Both the position numbers and the translations under genes were made by a program. A model generated the notes under the pieces. The model was not told where the DNA came from. It did not search any database and was given only the letters and a program-made list of their open reading frames with translations. A stretch of DNA of 64,000 bases from JAWRCU01 sp033542235 (GTDB taxonomy: Bacteria > Pseudomonadota > Alphaproteobacteria > Rhizobiales > Rhizobiaceae): contig NZ_JAWRCU010000013.1 in NCBI RefSeq assembly GCF_033542235.1, positions 124,001-188,000 of the forward strand, given 5' to 3'. Positions 1-8,414 of this stretch are shown piece after piece; position 1 is the stretch's first letter, and every line of letters begins with the position of its first letter.

Positions 1-1
1 G

Positions 2-514
2 ATGGCCGGCGTCCGGATGCCGCTGGAATCCTATCCGCTGCAGGCGCTGGTGTCGGAGCCGGTGAAACCGGTGTTCCCCTGTGTGGTCATGTCCAACACC
101 GTGCACGCCTACATATCGCAGTCGGACAAGGGCGAGCTGGTGATCGGTGCCGGTACCGACCAATATGTCTCCTATTCGCAGACCGGCGGGCTGCACATCA
201 TCAACCACACCCTCGACGCCATCTGCGAGATGTTTCCGATGTTCACGCGCATGAAGATGCTGCGGAGCTGGGGCGGCATCGTCGACGTGACGCCCGACCG
301 CTCGCCGATCCTCGCCAAGACACCGGTGCCGGGTCTCTACGTCAATTGCGGCTGGGGTACCGGCGGCTTCAAGGCGACGCCGGGTTCCGGCCACGTCTTC
401 GCCCACACGATCGCGAACGACAACCCGCATCCGATCAACGCGCCGTTTACCCTCGAGCGTTTCCGCACCGGCCGGCTCATCGACGAAGCCGCGGCTGCGG
501 CCGTCGCGCATTGA
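2..514 (+). CDS. soxB: Sarcosine oxidase beta subunit, C-terminal part (5' end outside window)
   Basis: The last 170 codons of the FAD-containing beta subunit of heterotetrameric sarcosine oxidase, which oxidises sarcosine to glycine and a one-carbon unit passed to tetrahydrofolate. The reading frame is already open at the window edge, so the first ATG here is internal. The segment has typical DAO-family C-terminal features: the stretch VDVTPDRSPIL, then YVNCGWGTGGFKATPGSG, the conserved Gly-rich flavin contact near the end of such oxidases. The order soxB-soxD-soxA-soxG matches the canonical operon, which makes the call secure despite truncation. Confidence 0.95.
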   Translation: MAGVRMPLESYPLQALVSEPVKPVFPCVVMSNTVHAYISQSDKGELVIGAGTDQYVSYSQTGGLHIINHTLDAICEMFPMFTRMKMLRSWGGIVDVTPDRSPILAKTPVPGLYVNCGWGTGGFKATPGSGHVFAHTIANDNPHPINAPFTLERFRTGRLIDEAAAAAVAH

Positions 515-536
515 TGAACTGTTTTTCGAGAATACG

Positions 537-857
537 ATGCTCCTGATCCACTGTCCTTACTGCGACGAAGAGCGGCCGGAAATCGAGTTCCGCAACACCG
601 GCGAGGCGCATATCGCGCGCTCGTCCAGCATCACCGGTGAAACCGACGACGACTTCGAAAAATTCCTGTTCATCCGCTCGAACCCGAAGGGGATCATTTA
701 CGAGCGCTGGCGGCACATCCATGGCTGCGCACGGTTTTTCAACGCCGTGCGTGACACCGTCACCGACAAGTTCGTCATGACCTACAAGGCCGGGGAGCCG
801 AAGCCCGAGGTGGTAGCGGCGGCGAATGACAGCAGCGTCAAGGGTGCTTCGAAATGA
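537..857 (+). CDS. soxD: Sarcosine oxidase delta subunit
   Basis: A 106-residue protein, the usual size for the zinc-binding delta subunit of heterotetrameric sarcosine oxidase. The N-terminal HCPYC gives Cys6 and Cys9; the segment RWRHIHGCARFF gives His60 and Cys64. Together these match the C-x2-C ... H-x3-C zinc site known in this family. It starts 22 bases after soxB and shares its transcription. The subunit has a structural role and no separate catalysis is expected. Confidence 0.95.
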   Translation: MLLIHCPYCDEERPEIEFRNTGEAHIARSSSITGETDDDFEKFLFIRSNPKGIIYERWRHIHGCARFFNAVRDTVTDKFVMTYKAGEPKPEVVAAANDSSVKGASK

Positions 858-870
858 GAGGCAGCGTTCT

Positions 871-1035
871 GTCGCGCCCCCCTCTGTCCTGCCGGACATC
901 TCCCCCGCAAGGGGGGAGATTGGCTGTCACCATTGGTCTCGCCAATCTGCAACGCTGGCGATTGGCGAAACCAAAGCGGCCGTCCAATCTCCCCCCTTGC
1001 GGGGGAGATGTCCGGCAGGACAGAGGGGGGCGACG
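871..1035. repeat. Large palindromic intergenic repeat inside the sox operon
   Basis: A long inverted repeat of about 165 bases lies between soxD and soxA. The left arm (about 880-922) contains TCCTGCCGGACATCTCCCCC and its complement recurs in the right arm (about 984-1030). Inside the loop is a second shorter inverted repeat, GGTCTCGCCAAT against ATTGGCGAAACC (about 936-972). It codes for nothing plausible. Similar-looking GC-rich palindromes are dispersed through rhizobial genomes; that this is a member of such a family is inference. It would form a strong hairpin in the sox mRNA. Confidence 0.85.
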
Positions 1036-1083
1036 TAGAGCGCAAGCGCTGATTGGTATTCAACTTTTTGCGGGAGCCGCCCT

Positions 1084-4071
1084 ATGACCGCCCCCAATCG
1101 CCTCCCCGGCGCAGGCCGGCTCTCCGGAAAGCCCGTCCGTTTCACCTTTGACGGCAATGGTTACGAAGGCCTCGAGGGCGACACGCTCGCCTCGGCGCTG
1201 ATCGCCAACAACATTCATCTGGTCGGCCGTTCGTTCAAATACCATCGGCCGCGCGGCATTCTTTCAGCGGGAGCCGAGGAACCCAACGCGCTGGTGACCG
1301 TCGAACGGGACTGCTCGCGCAAAACGCCGAATGTCAGGGCCACGGTGCAGGAGGTCTATGACGGACTTTCCGCCGCTTCCCAGAATCGCTGGCCGTCGCT
1401 CAGCTTCGATGTCGGTGCCGTCAACGACCTCACCGGTTCGATGTTCTCCGCCGGCTTCTACTACAAGACGTTCATGTGGCCGAAGGCGGCCTGGAAGCGC
1501 TTCTACGAGCCGAATATCCGCGCGGCAGCCGGCCTGGGCGTCGCGCCTGACCAGCCGGACCCTGACCATTATTCCTCGCGCTATGCGCATTGCGAGGTGC
1601 TGGTGCTGGGCGGCGGAGCGGCAGGGATTGCGGCAGCACTTGCCGCGGCCGAGACGGGCGTTCGCGTCATCATCTGCGACGAGCAGGCAGAGTTCGGCGG
1701 TGCGCTGCGCTTCGAGGCCGGCGCCAGGGTCGATGGCGAGGAGGGCTGGGCCTGGGCCCAGGCGGCAGTCGCAAAGCTCAGGGCAATGGGCAATGTCCGG
1801 GTGCTTTCGCGCACCACCGCCTTTGGCTATTACGCACAGAACTTCGTAGGGCTGGTCGAGCGCGTCACCGACCATCTCGCCGAGCCCGGCGACGATCCCC
1901 GCGAGCGGCTATGGCAGGTGCGCGCCAAGCGTGTGATCATTGCCACCGGCGCGATCGAACGGCACATGGTCTTTGCCGACAACGACCGGCCGGGTATCCT
2001 GCTGGCGTCGGCTGCGCGGACCTATCTCAACCATTACGGCGTTGCCGTCGGCAGGAATATCGGCGTCTACACTACGAACGATTCCGCCTATCAGGTTGCG
2101 CTCGACCTCAAGAAGTCCGGCGCCAACATATCGGCGATCGTCGACCTGCGCGACAACCCGACCGGAGCGGTCATCGACGAGGTTCGGGCGGCGGGCATCG
2201 AGATCAACTACGGGCGCGCGGTTGTCAGGACGAGCGGCAGGCTGCGCATCTCCTCCATGACCGTGCAGGCGAAGGCTGGCGGGCCGGAGCGCACCATCCC
2301 GGTCGACGCACTCCTGATGTCGGCCGGCTGGACGCCCTCCGTCCACTTGTTCTCCCAGTCGCGCGGCAAGGTCGCTTTCGACGAGACGACGCGGCGCTTT
2401 CTGCCCGGCCAATATGCGCAGGACTGCGTTTCGGTCGGCGCCTGCAACGGCACGGCCGGTCTCGCCGAATCCGTCGCAGAAGCTCTTGCTGCCGGCGAGA
2501 AAGCCGCCAACGAAGCCGGCGGCAAGTCAGCCAAAGGCGTGAAGATCAAGGCCGAGACGAGCGAAGCCTGGACCGGCGGAATGCTGGGTTCGGCTCCCGG
2601 TGCCGGCGCGGATGCGACCGTCAAGGCTTTCGTCGACTACCAGAACGATGTGACGGCCAAGGACATCCGTCTCGCGGTTCGTGAGGGCTTCCGCTCGATC
2701 GAGCACGTCAAGCGCTTCACCACCAACGGCATGGCGACCGACCAGGGCAAGACCTCCAACATGCATGGGCTTGCGATCGCCGCAGAGACGCTCGGAAAGG
2801 AAATCCCGGAGGTCGGGCTCACGACCTTCCGACCGCCCTACACGCCGGTGACCTTCGGCGCGATCGTCAACCATTCGCGCGGTGCTCTTTTCGACCCGAC
2901 CCGCCGCACCGCGATCCACCGATGGGCTGAAGCAGCGGGCGCCGTGTTCGAGGATGTCGGCCATTGGAAACGCGCCTGGTACTTTCCGCGCGGTGGCGAG
3001 GACATTCATGCAGCGGTGAACCGCGAATGCGCGACGGTCCGCAAGTCCGCTGGGCTCTTCGATGCCTCCACCCTCGGCAAGATCGAAGTAGTCGGCCCGG
3101 ATGCGGCCAAATTCATGGAGCTTCTCTACACAAACCCGTGGGAGAAGCTCGAGCCCGGCCGCTGCCGCTATGGCATCATGCTGCGCGAGGATGGCTTCAT
3201 CTATGACGACGGCGTGGTCGGCCGGCTGGCGCCGGACCGCTTCCACGTGACGACAACGACCGGCGGCGCGCCGCGCGTGCTCCACCATATGGAGGACTAT
3301 CTCCAGACGGAGTTCCCGCATCTCAATGTGTGGCTGACCTCCATCACCGAGCAGTGGGCGGTGATCGCCGTGCAGGGCCCGAAGTCCCGCGACATCATCG
3401 CGCCGCTGATCGAAGGCATCGACATGTCCGACGCGGCGATGCCGCATATGTCGGTGCGCGAGGGCAAGATCTGCGGCGTGCCGACGCGGCTCTTCCGCAT
3501 GTCGTTTTCCGGCGAACGCGGCTTCGAGGTGAACGTGCCGGCCGATTACGGCCAGGCGGTGTGGGAGGCGCTGTGGGCCGAGGGCGAAAAGCACAACGCC
3601 TGCGCCTACGGTACCGAGACCATGCATGTGCTGCGCGCCGAGAAGGGCTACATCATCGTCGGGCAGGATACGGACGGGACGGTGACCACCAATGACGCCG
3701 GGCTCGACTGGGCGGTCGGCAAGAAGAAGACCGATTTCGTCGGTATCCGCGGCATGATGCGGCCCGATCTCGTCGCGCCCGGCCGCAGGCAGCTCGTCGG
3801 CCTGAAGACCAGGGACCCGAAGGTCGTGATCGAGGAAGGTGCTCAGATCGTGGAGGATCCCAAGCAGCCGATCCCCATGAAGATGATCGGTCATGTGACG
3901 TCGAGCTACTGGTCGGAGAATTGCGGCCGATCGATTGCGCTGGCGCTGGTCGCCGGTGGACGCGAACGCATGGGCAACACGCTGTATGTGCCGATGCCCG
4001 ACGGTGTGATCGAGGTAGAAGTTTCCGGCACCGTGTTCTTCGACGAGAAGGGAGAGCGCCTCAATGGCTAA
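1084..4071 (+). CDS. soxA: Sarcosine oxidase alpha subunit
   Basis: A 995-residue protein of the full length expected for SoxA. The N-terminal 100 residues (GKPVRFTFDGNGYEG... then FKYHRPRGI) resemble the 2Fe-2S-ferredoxin-like fold of the family. A dinucleotide-binding motif VLVLGGGAAGIAAALAAAE begins near residue 173 and marks the NAD-binding region. The C-terminal half, from about residue 610, is a glycine-cleavage T-protein-like domain that binds tetrahydrofolate and captures the methyl group as 5,10-methylene-THF. The ATG is preceded by GGGAG. The gene overlaps soxG by 8 bases, so the two are translationally coupled. Confidence 0.96.
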   Translation: MTAPNRLPGAGRLSGKPVRFTFDGNGYEGLEGDTLASALIANNIHLVGRSFKYHRPRGILSAGAEEPNALVTVERDCSRKTPNVRATVQEVYDGLSAASQNRWPSLSFDVGAVNDLTGSMFSAGFYYKTFMWPKAAWKRFYEPNIRAAAGLGVAPDQPDPDHYSSRYAHCEVLVLGGGAAGIAAALAAAETGVRVIICDEQAEFGGALRFEAGARVDGEEGWAWAQAAVAKLRAMGNVRVLSRTTAFGYYAQNFVGLVERVTDHLAEPGDDPRERLWQVRAKRVIIATGAIERHMVFADNDRPGILLASAARTYLNHYGVAVGRNIGVYTTNDSAYQVALDLKKSGANISAIVDLRDNPTGAVIDEVRAAGIEINYGRAVVRTSGRLRISSMTVQAKAGGPERTIPVDALLMSAGWTPSVHLFSQSRGKVAFDETTRRFLPGQYAQDCVSVGACNGTAGLAESVAEALAAGEKAANEAGGKSAKGVKIKAETSEAWTGGMLGSAPGAGADATVKAFVDYQNDVTAKDIRLAVREGFRSIEHVKRFTTNGMATDQGKTSNMHGLAIAAETLGKEIPEVGLTTFRPPYTPVTFGAIVNHSRGALFDPTRRTAIHRWAEAAGAVFEDVGHWKRAWYFPRGGEDIHAAVNRECATVRKSAGLFDASTLGKIEVVGPDAAKFMELLYTNPWEKLEPGRCRYGIMLREDGFIYDDGVVGRLAPDRFHVTTTTGGAPRVLHHMEDYLQTEFPHLNVWLTSITEQWAVIAVQGPKSRDIIAPLIEGIDMSDAAMPHMSVREGKICGVPTRLFRMSFSGERGFEVNVPADYGQAVWEALWAEGEKHNACAYGTETMHVLRAEKGYIIVGQDTDGTVTTNDAGLDWAVGKKKTDFVGIRGMMRPDLVAPGRRQLVGLKTRDPKVVIEEGAQIVEDPKQPIPMKMIGHVTSSYWSENCGRSIALALVAGGRERMGNTLYVPMPDGVIEVEVSGTVFFDEKGERLNG

Positions 4072-4642
4072 GGCGGCTGCGAAGAAGGCCGGATCTTCCA
4101 CTGCGGTCGAACGTCGCCCGGCGCTTGCCGGCGAGACCTTCGAAGCGAGGGGCGTTACCCTTGCGGTGCTGCCACCGGCCGAGCGCATCTCATTGCGTGC
4201 ACCGGCCGCGTCGATTTCGGCCTTATCCAAGGCGCTCGGCGTCAAGCTGCCTGAGAAGCCGAAGACCTCCACGGACAAGGACGCCCGCATTGCGCTCTGG
4301 CTCGGTCCGGACGAATGGCTGGTCATCGACGAGGCAGGCAAGGACCCTCTGGCGGACTGCGCCGGCGTTAAGGCCTTGCATTCGGCGGTTGGCGTTTCGC
4401 ACCGCAATGTCGCGATCTCGGTGTCCGGCCCCGCAGCCGCGGCGGCCATCAATGCCGGCTGCCCGCAGGATTTGTCGCTGGCTGTCTTTCCGGTCGGCGC
4501 TTGCTCGCGCACGGTGCTCGGCAAGGCCGAGATCGTGCTCTATCGCCCGACTGAGGAAAGCTTCAGGGTTGAATGCTGGCGCTCGTTCTCGGACTATGTC
4601 TGGACCTTTCTGACGGAAGCCGCCAAGGACGCTGCGGCATAG
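4064..4642 (+). CDS. soxG: Sarcosine oxidase gamma subunit
   Basis: A 192-residue protein that starts inside the last codons of soxA. The segment LGPDEWLVID and the later HRNVAISVSGPAAAAAINAG fit the T-protein-like gamma subunit, which packs on the alpha subunit and helps shape the folate site. The C-terminus FRVECWRSFSDYVW is characteristic of SoxG. It is the last sox gene here; the next gene is separate by 69 bases. Family assignment rests on operon position and these motifs. Confidence 0.93.
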   Translation: MAKAAAKKAGSSTAVERRPALAGETFEARGVTLAVLPPAERISLRAPAASISALSKALGVKLPEKPKTSTDKDARIALWLGPDEWLVIDEAGKDPLADCAGVKALHSAVGVSHRNVAISVSGPAAAAAINAGCPQDLSLAVFPVGACSRTVLGKAEIVLYRPTEESFRVECWRSFSDYVWTFLTEAAKDAAA

Positions 4643-4711
4643 GCCGCGGAACCGACCGGACCGCTGTCGGGTTTAGCTGACAGCGCTTGGCTAAGCTTCG
4701 GGAGTGGTGAC

Positions 4712-4894
4712 ATGGACGGAAAGAAGAAGCTCAAGGACGAGGCCGCGGCGGCGCAACCGGCGGACAGACCAGCGAATCCGGACGACCTGCAGGAAGAGCT
4801 CGACGAGGGGCTGGAGGATTCCTTTCCCGCCAGTGATCCGCCGTCGGTGACCTCGACTGCGATTCCGGGCCGGCCGGGCAAACCGAAGCGCTGA
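4712..4894 (+). CDS. Small acidic protein of unknown function
   Basis: A 60-residue, charged, low-complexity protein with no membrane segment or signal. The core LDEGLEDSFPASDPPS occurs in many small alphaproteobacterial proteins of unknown function. A ribosome site (GGGAG) lies 8 bases before the ATG. It follows soxG on the same strand but has no evident functional link with sarcosine oxidation. I do not assign a function. Confidence 0.75.
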   Translation: MDGKKKLKDEAAAAQPADRPANPDDLQEELDEGLEDSFPASDPPSVTSTAIPGRPGKPKR

Positions 4895-4966
4895 ACGCTT
4901 TTGCTTGGCGATGAAGGGCGTGGGTGAACCCAGGACCGACCTCTGCCGAATGTCAGGACTTCACCG

Positions 4967-5743
4967 CTAGATCGCCGTCGTCCCGCCGTCGACCGACAGC
5001 GCATGGCCGGTCATGAAGGAATTCTTGGGGTCGGCCGCGAAAAGGATGGCCTCGACAACCTCGTCGATCTCGGCAACGCGCTTCATCGGCACGCCGCGCG
5101 TCAGCTCGGCGATGGCATCGGCCTCGCGCTTTCCGGCGATCTTGACGAAGTCGTTCACCATGGCTGTGCGGGCATAGGCCGGGCAGACCGCGTTCACGCG
5201 CACACCCTTCCTGGAGTATTCGGCAGCGGCCGAGCGGGTGAGCCCGACAACTCCATGCTTGGCTGCCGCATAGACCGAAAGCCGCTCAGCGCCGACCAGT
5301 CCGGCTACCGAGGCGATGTTGACGATCACGCCGCCTCTGCCGGTCTGGCGGTGCTGCCGCTCCATTTGCGGCAGCTGATGCTTCATGGCGTAGAAGACGC
5401 CCATCAGGTTGATGTCGATGATGCGGCGTGCCTCGTCGGACGGCACCTGTGCCAGCCTGACGAAACTTTGCGCAATGCCGGCATTATTGACCGCGACGTC
5501 GAGCCGGCCGAAGCGCTCGACGGCAAGCTTGACAAGGCTTTCGGAAAGCTCCTCCCCGGCGATATCGCCGCAAAGCACGACTGTTTCGGCATCGAGTGAG
5601 GCCGCGAGCTTTTCAAGCTGTTTCGGGTCCTGGTCGGAAAGCACGAGGTTGGCGCCATCCTTGGCGAGCCGTTCGCAAACGCGCCGGCCGAAACCGCCTG
5701 ACGCCCCAGTCACCAGAACAGCGAGCCCCTCGAAACGCCCCAT
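4967..5743 (-). CDS. Short-chain dehydrogenase/reductase
   Basis: An NAD(P)-dependent SDR of 258 residues when read from the ATG at 5743; the frame stays open to a TTG at 5767, but the ATG gives the usual family start, 7 residues before the beta1 strand. The cofactor motif TGASGGFG is at residues 12-19, followed by NNAG and the active site with the Ser of ASVAG and YAAAK. The end SFMTGHALSVDGGTTAI is typical. It lies about 130 bases downstream of the MaoC-like gene and probably belongs to that operon. The substrate cannot be read from sequence; a 3-hydroxyacyl or related secondary alcohol is a guess from the neighbour. Confidence 0.88.
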   Translation of the reverse strand: MGRFEGLAVLVTGASGGFGRRVCERLAKDGANLVLSDQDPKQLEKLAASLDAETVVLCGDIAGEELSESLVKLAVERFGRLDVAVNNAGIAQSFVRLAQVPSDEARRIIDINLMGVFYAMKHQLPQMERQHRQTGRGGVIVNIASVAGLVGAERLSVYAAAKHGVVGLTRSAAAEYSRKGVRVNAVCPAYARTAMVNDFVKIAGKREADAIAELTRGVPMKRVAEIDEVVEAILFAADPKNSFMTGHALSVDGGTTAI

Positions 5744-5870
5744 TACCGGTTTCCCGTCCCCCGTCAATCAGCTGCGCAGTGCATTCGGCCTCAGGCGGGG
5801 CCTTCCTGCCCCAGGGCTCAGCCTTTGCGGTATTCGAGGCATTGCCGTCAAGCGACGCGTTGCGGGTCGC

Positions 5871-6350
5871 TCATGCATTTGCTTGCTTGGGCTCCACGAA
5901 GGTGAGCGTCAGCCAGCGCGCCGTCAGTGCGGGCTTCGGTGAATTCTCGATCTCGATCGTCACGTCGTAGGACACCTGCACCCAGCCCGAAGGCCGGGCG
6001 TTGACGTCGGCGAGGAAGAAGCGAGCGCGGATGCGGGCGCCGGACTTGACGGGGGCCTGGAAGCGGATCTTGTCGAAGCCGTGATTGATGCCCATGCTCT
6101 GCCCTTCGATCTCAGGCAGCGTCTCGAAAGTCATCGCCGAAAGCAGGGAGAGCAGCAGGAAGCCGTGTGCAATGGTGCCGCCGAACGGCGCTTCACGCGC
6201 CGCCCGCTCCGGATCGACATGAATGAACTGGTGGTCGTCGGTCGCGTCGGCAAATTTGTCGATTATCGTCTGCGAGACGACCCGCCAAGGGGAGACACCG
6301 ATTTCGGTTCCGACGCTCGCCTGCACCTTCTCCAGCGAAATTGTCTCCAC
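5871..6350 (-). CDS. MaoC-like (R)-specific enoyl hydratase family protein
   Basis: A 159-residue single hotdog-fold protein. The hydratase motif is present as DDHQFIHVDPERA, with Asp39 and His44 in the catalytic positions, followed by GGTIAHGFLLLSL. Members hydrate enoyl-CoA thioesters or act on related substrates in the cytosol. The start is GTG at 6350, four bases after the stop of the upstream SDR, with AAGGAA as a ribosome site inside the end of that gene, so the two are coupled. With the two SDRs it makes a plausible hydration/oxidation module for acyl-CoA-like substrates; this pathway is inference. Confidence 0.88.
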   Translation of the reverse strand: METISLEKVQASVGTEIGVSPWRVVSQTIIDKFADATDDHQFIHVDPERAAREAPFGGTIAHGFLLLSLLSAMTFETLPEIEGQSMGINHGFDKIRFQAPVKSGARIRARFFLADVNARPSGWVQVSYDVTIEIENSPKPALTARWLTLTFVEPKQANA

Positions 6351-6354
6351 GCAC

Positions 6355-7170
6355 TCATTCCTTGAACAGCGTCATCCCATGCTGCACCGACTGGCCTCCG
6401 TCTATGGGCAGAATCGCGCCTGTGACGTAGCTGCCTGCACGGCTGCACAGATACAGCGTCGCCCCGGCTATGTCATCCGGGCGTCCGATACGGCCGAGCG
6501 GCACGCGCGCGCCGACCATTGCCGCCTGCTCGTCCGTCGCCGTGGCGAAAGCCGTCATGCGGCTCTGGAAGGGGCCCGGCGCGAATGCGTTGACGGTGAT
6601 GCTGCGGCCGGCGAGCTCGATCGCGAGCGTGCGGGTCAGATGATGGACGGCGGCCTTCGACGCCGTGTAGGAATAGGCATCGTCGGCGAGTGGCTGGGTG
6701 CCCATTACGGAACCGAGATTGATGATGCGAGCCGGGTCCTCCGGGCTGGCTGCCCGTTCGATCAGCGGCATCAGCTCACGGGTGAGGTGAAAGAGGCCGG
6801 TGACATTGACTGCCAGCACCTTCGTCCAGCCGTGGTAGGGAAAGTCCTCGAAGGGCGCGCCCCACGAAGTGCCGGCATTGTTGACCAGAATGTCGAGGCG
6901 GCCGGCGCGTTTCTTCACCTCTTCAGCCAGCGCCAGAATGCCGGCCTCGCTGGAAAGGTCGCCGGAAAAGCCTTCCGCCTTGCCGGCCGCATCGAGCGCG
7001 TTGAGCTCAGCGGCTGCGCTCTCGCAATCGGCACCCTTGCGAGAAGCGATCATCACCTCGGCGCCAGCCCTCACGAGGGCAGTCGCGATCATGCGCCCGA
7101 TGCCGGTCGCGCCACCCGTCACCAGCGCTTTCTTGCCTGCGACCGAAAACAGATCCTCGACGTAGCTCAT
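6355..7170 (-). CDS. Short-chain dehydrogenase/reductase, first gene of the SDR-MaoC-SDR operon
   Basis: A 271-residue SDR with cofactor motif TGGATGIG at residues 18-25, NNAG, and catalytic residues in LGSVMG and YTASKAA. The C-terminus YVTGAILPIDGGQSVQHG is of the FabG/3-oxoacyl reductase-like type. A strong ribosome site, GGGAGGA, lies 6 bases before the ATG. It is the promoter-proximal gene of a minus-strand operon and only four bases separate it from the MaoC-like gene. Substrate unknown. Confidence 0.9.
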   Translation of the reverse strand: MSYVEDLFSVAGKKALVTGGATGIGRMIATALVRAGAEVMIASRKGADCESAAAELNALDAAGKAEGFSGDLSSEAGILALAEEVKKRAGRLDILVNNAGTSWGAPFEDFPYHGWTKVLAVNVTGLFHLTRELMPLIERAASPEDPARIINLGSVMGTQPLADDAYSYTASKAAVHHLTRTLAIELAGRSITVNAFAPGPFQSRMTAFATATDEQAAMVGARVPLGRIGRPDDIAGATLYLCSRAGSYVTGAILPIDGGQSVQHGMTLFKE

Positions 7171-7211
7171 TGATCCTCCCTGTCCGAAACCGCCGGAAAC
7201 TCCCTTGTCCT

Positions 7212-7233
7212 AACATGTCCGAGCTTGCATGTT
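7212..7233. promoter_or_regulatory. Inverted repeat in the promoter region of the SDR operon
   Basis: AACATG and CATGTT, separated by 10 bases, lie 42 bases upstream of the first SDR start in a 263-base divergent gap. Size and position suit a dimeric repressor site. No regulator gene is adjacent, so this is only a candidate. Confidence 0.35.
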
Positions 7234-7433
7234 CCGCAAAGATCGGCAGGAGCGGTTGATCATGTGGCCGGCGACGTCAATCACAGGCATCGGATGTTTG
7301 CGCGCCTCGCCTTATGGGCTATTAGCGGGCTAGAACAGGCGCCTGCACGAAAGAAACAATGCCCGGGACAATTCGAGCGTCTTCAAATTTCAATCCGCGC
7401 CGTGCCGCTCTCGCATCGAAATGAACGCTGCGA

Positions 7434-8414
7434 ATGGCTAGGTTGGACCTTATTTCGCCTTTCCTGAACGAGGCGCAGGCGGCGCAAGCGTTCATTTCGC
7501 TCGTCGCCAAGTTCGAAGCCGAAGTGGGACGCCGGTTCGGCCTGACAGTTCACAAGATCCTCGTCGATGACGGCAGCACGGATGGCAGCGCCGAGATCTT
7601 CGCGAGCGGGCTCACCGGTTCGTGGGAAATCGTCAGGCTCAGCCGCAATTTCGGCAAGGAGGTCGCGGTGCTGGCCGGACTGGACAGGGTCGGCGGGGAC
7701 TACGTGCTCATCATGGATGCCGACCTCCAGCATTCGATCGAGATCGGCCTCAAGCTGCTGGCGGAGCTGCTGGGCGATCCCAATGTCGACGTGGTCTACG
7801 CCAAGACAGACCGCAGCGATTCGAGCTGGCGGCGCAGCCAGCTGGCACGCGTGTTCTACCGTCTGATCAACAGCAGCCAGCGCTTCGATATCCCAGCCAA
7901 TGCCGGCGACTTCCGTGCGATGCGCGCAGCGGTGGCGCACGCCATCTCAAAACTGCGGGACAAGCGTCGTTTCAACAAGGGCCTCTATGCCTGGGCCGGC
8001 TTCCGGCAGAAGGCCGTCGTCTATTCGCCCGAGCCACGGGCCGCGGGTTCCAGCAAGTGGTCGCGCCTCGATCTCATCGCCTTCAGCCTCGAAGGGCTTA
8101 CCTCGTTCTCTGCCGTCCCGTTGCGCATCCTTACGCTGTTCGGACTGCTCACAGCCATTGGAGGGGGGGCCGTCGGCGTAAAGGTGCTGTTCGAGGTGCT
8201 GTTTTACGGGATTGCGGTTCCCGGCTATCCGAGCCTGCTCGTTGCTGTCGTATTTCTTGGCGGCCTCAATCTCGCGCTGCTGGGGCTGGTCGGCGAGTAT
8301 GTCTGGGTCGCCGTCAGCGAGAGTAAGGATCGGCCTGTCTATGTCGTGCGCGACGTCATCTCCGCGCCCGAGCCCGTGAAGCCGAAAGCTCGGCCGGAGA
8401 CAAGTTCCGCATGA
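7434..8414 (+). CDS. Family 2 glycosyltransferase with C-terminal membrane anchor (polyprenyl-phosphate type)
   Basis: A 326-residue GT-A glycosyltransferase. The nucleotide-sugar site begins with VDDGSTDGS and the metal-binding DxD is Asp95-Ala-Asp97 in MDADLQH. Two hydrophobic segments occupy the last third (around LRILTLFGLLTAIGGG and LLVAVVFLGGLNLALLGLVG), as in DPM1/GtrB-like enzymes that load a sugar onto undecaprenyl phosphate. The gene overlaps the next one by ATGA. Together with the YdjC-like deacetylase and the GtrA-like protein it suggests synthesis, trimming and movement of a lipid-linked sugar. The sugar and its final acceptor are unknown. Confidence 0.9.
   Translation: MARLDLISPFLNEAQAAQAFISLVAKFEAEVGRRFGLTVHKILVDDGSTDGSAEIFASGLTGSWEIVRLSRNFGKEVAVLAGLDRVGGDYVLIMDADLQHSIEIGLKLLAELLGDPNVDVVYAKTDRSDSSWRRSQLARVFYRLINSSQRFDIPANAGDFRAMRAAVAHAISKLRDKRRFNKGLYAWAGFRQKAVVYSPEPRAAGSSKWSRLDLIAFSLEGLTSFSAVPLRILTLFGLLTAIGGGAVGVKVLFEVLFYGIAVPGYPSLLVAVVFLGGLNLALLGLVGEYVWVAVSESKDRPVYVVRDVISAPEPVKPKARPETSSA

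Noticed and set aside
2527..4524. Open frame of 665 codons antisense to soxA and soxG
   Set aside because: Spans two sense genes, has no family motif and shows the composition of a complement frame.
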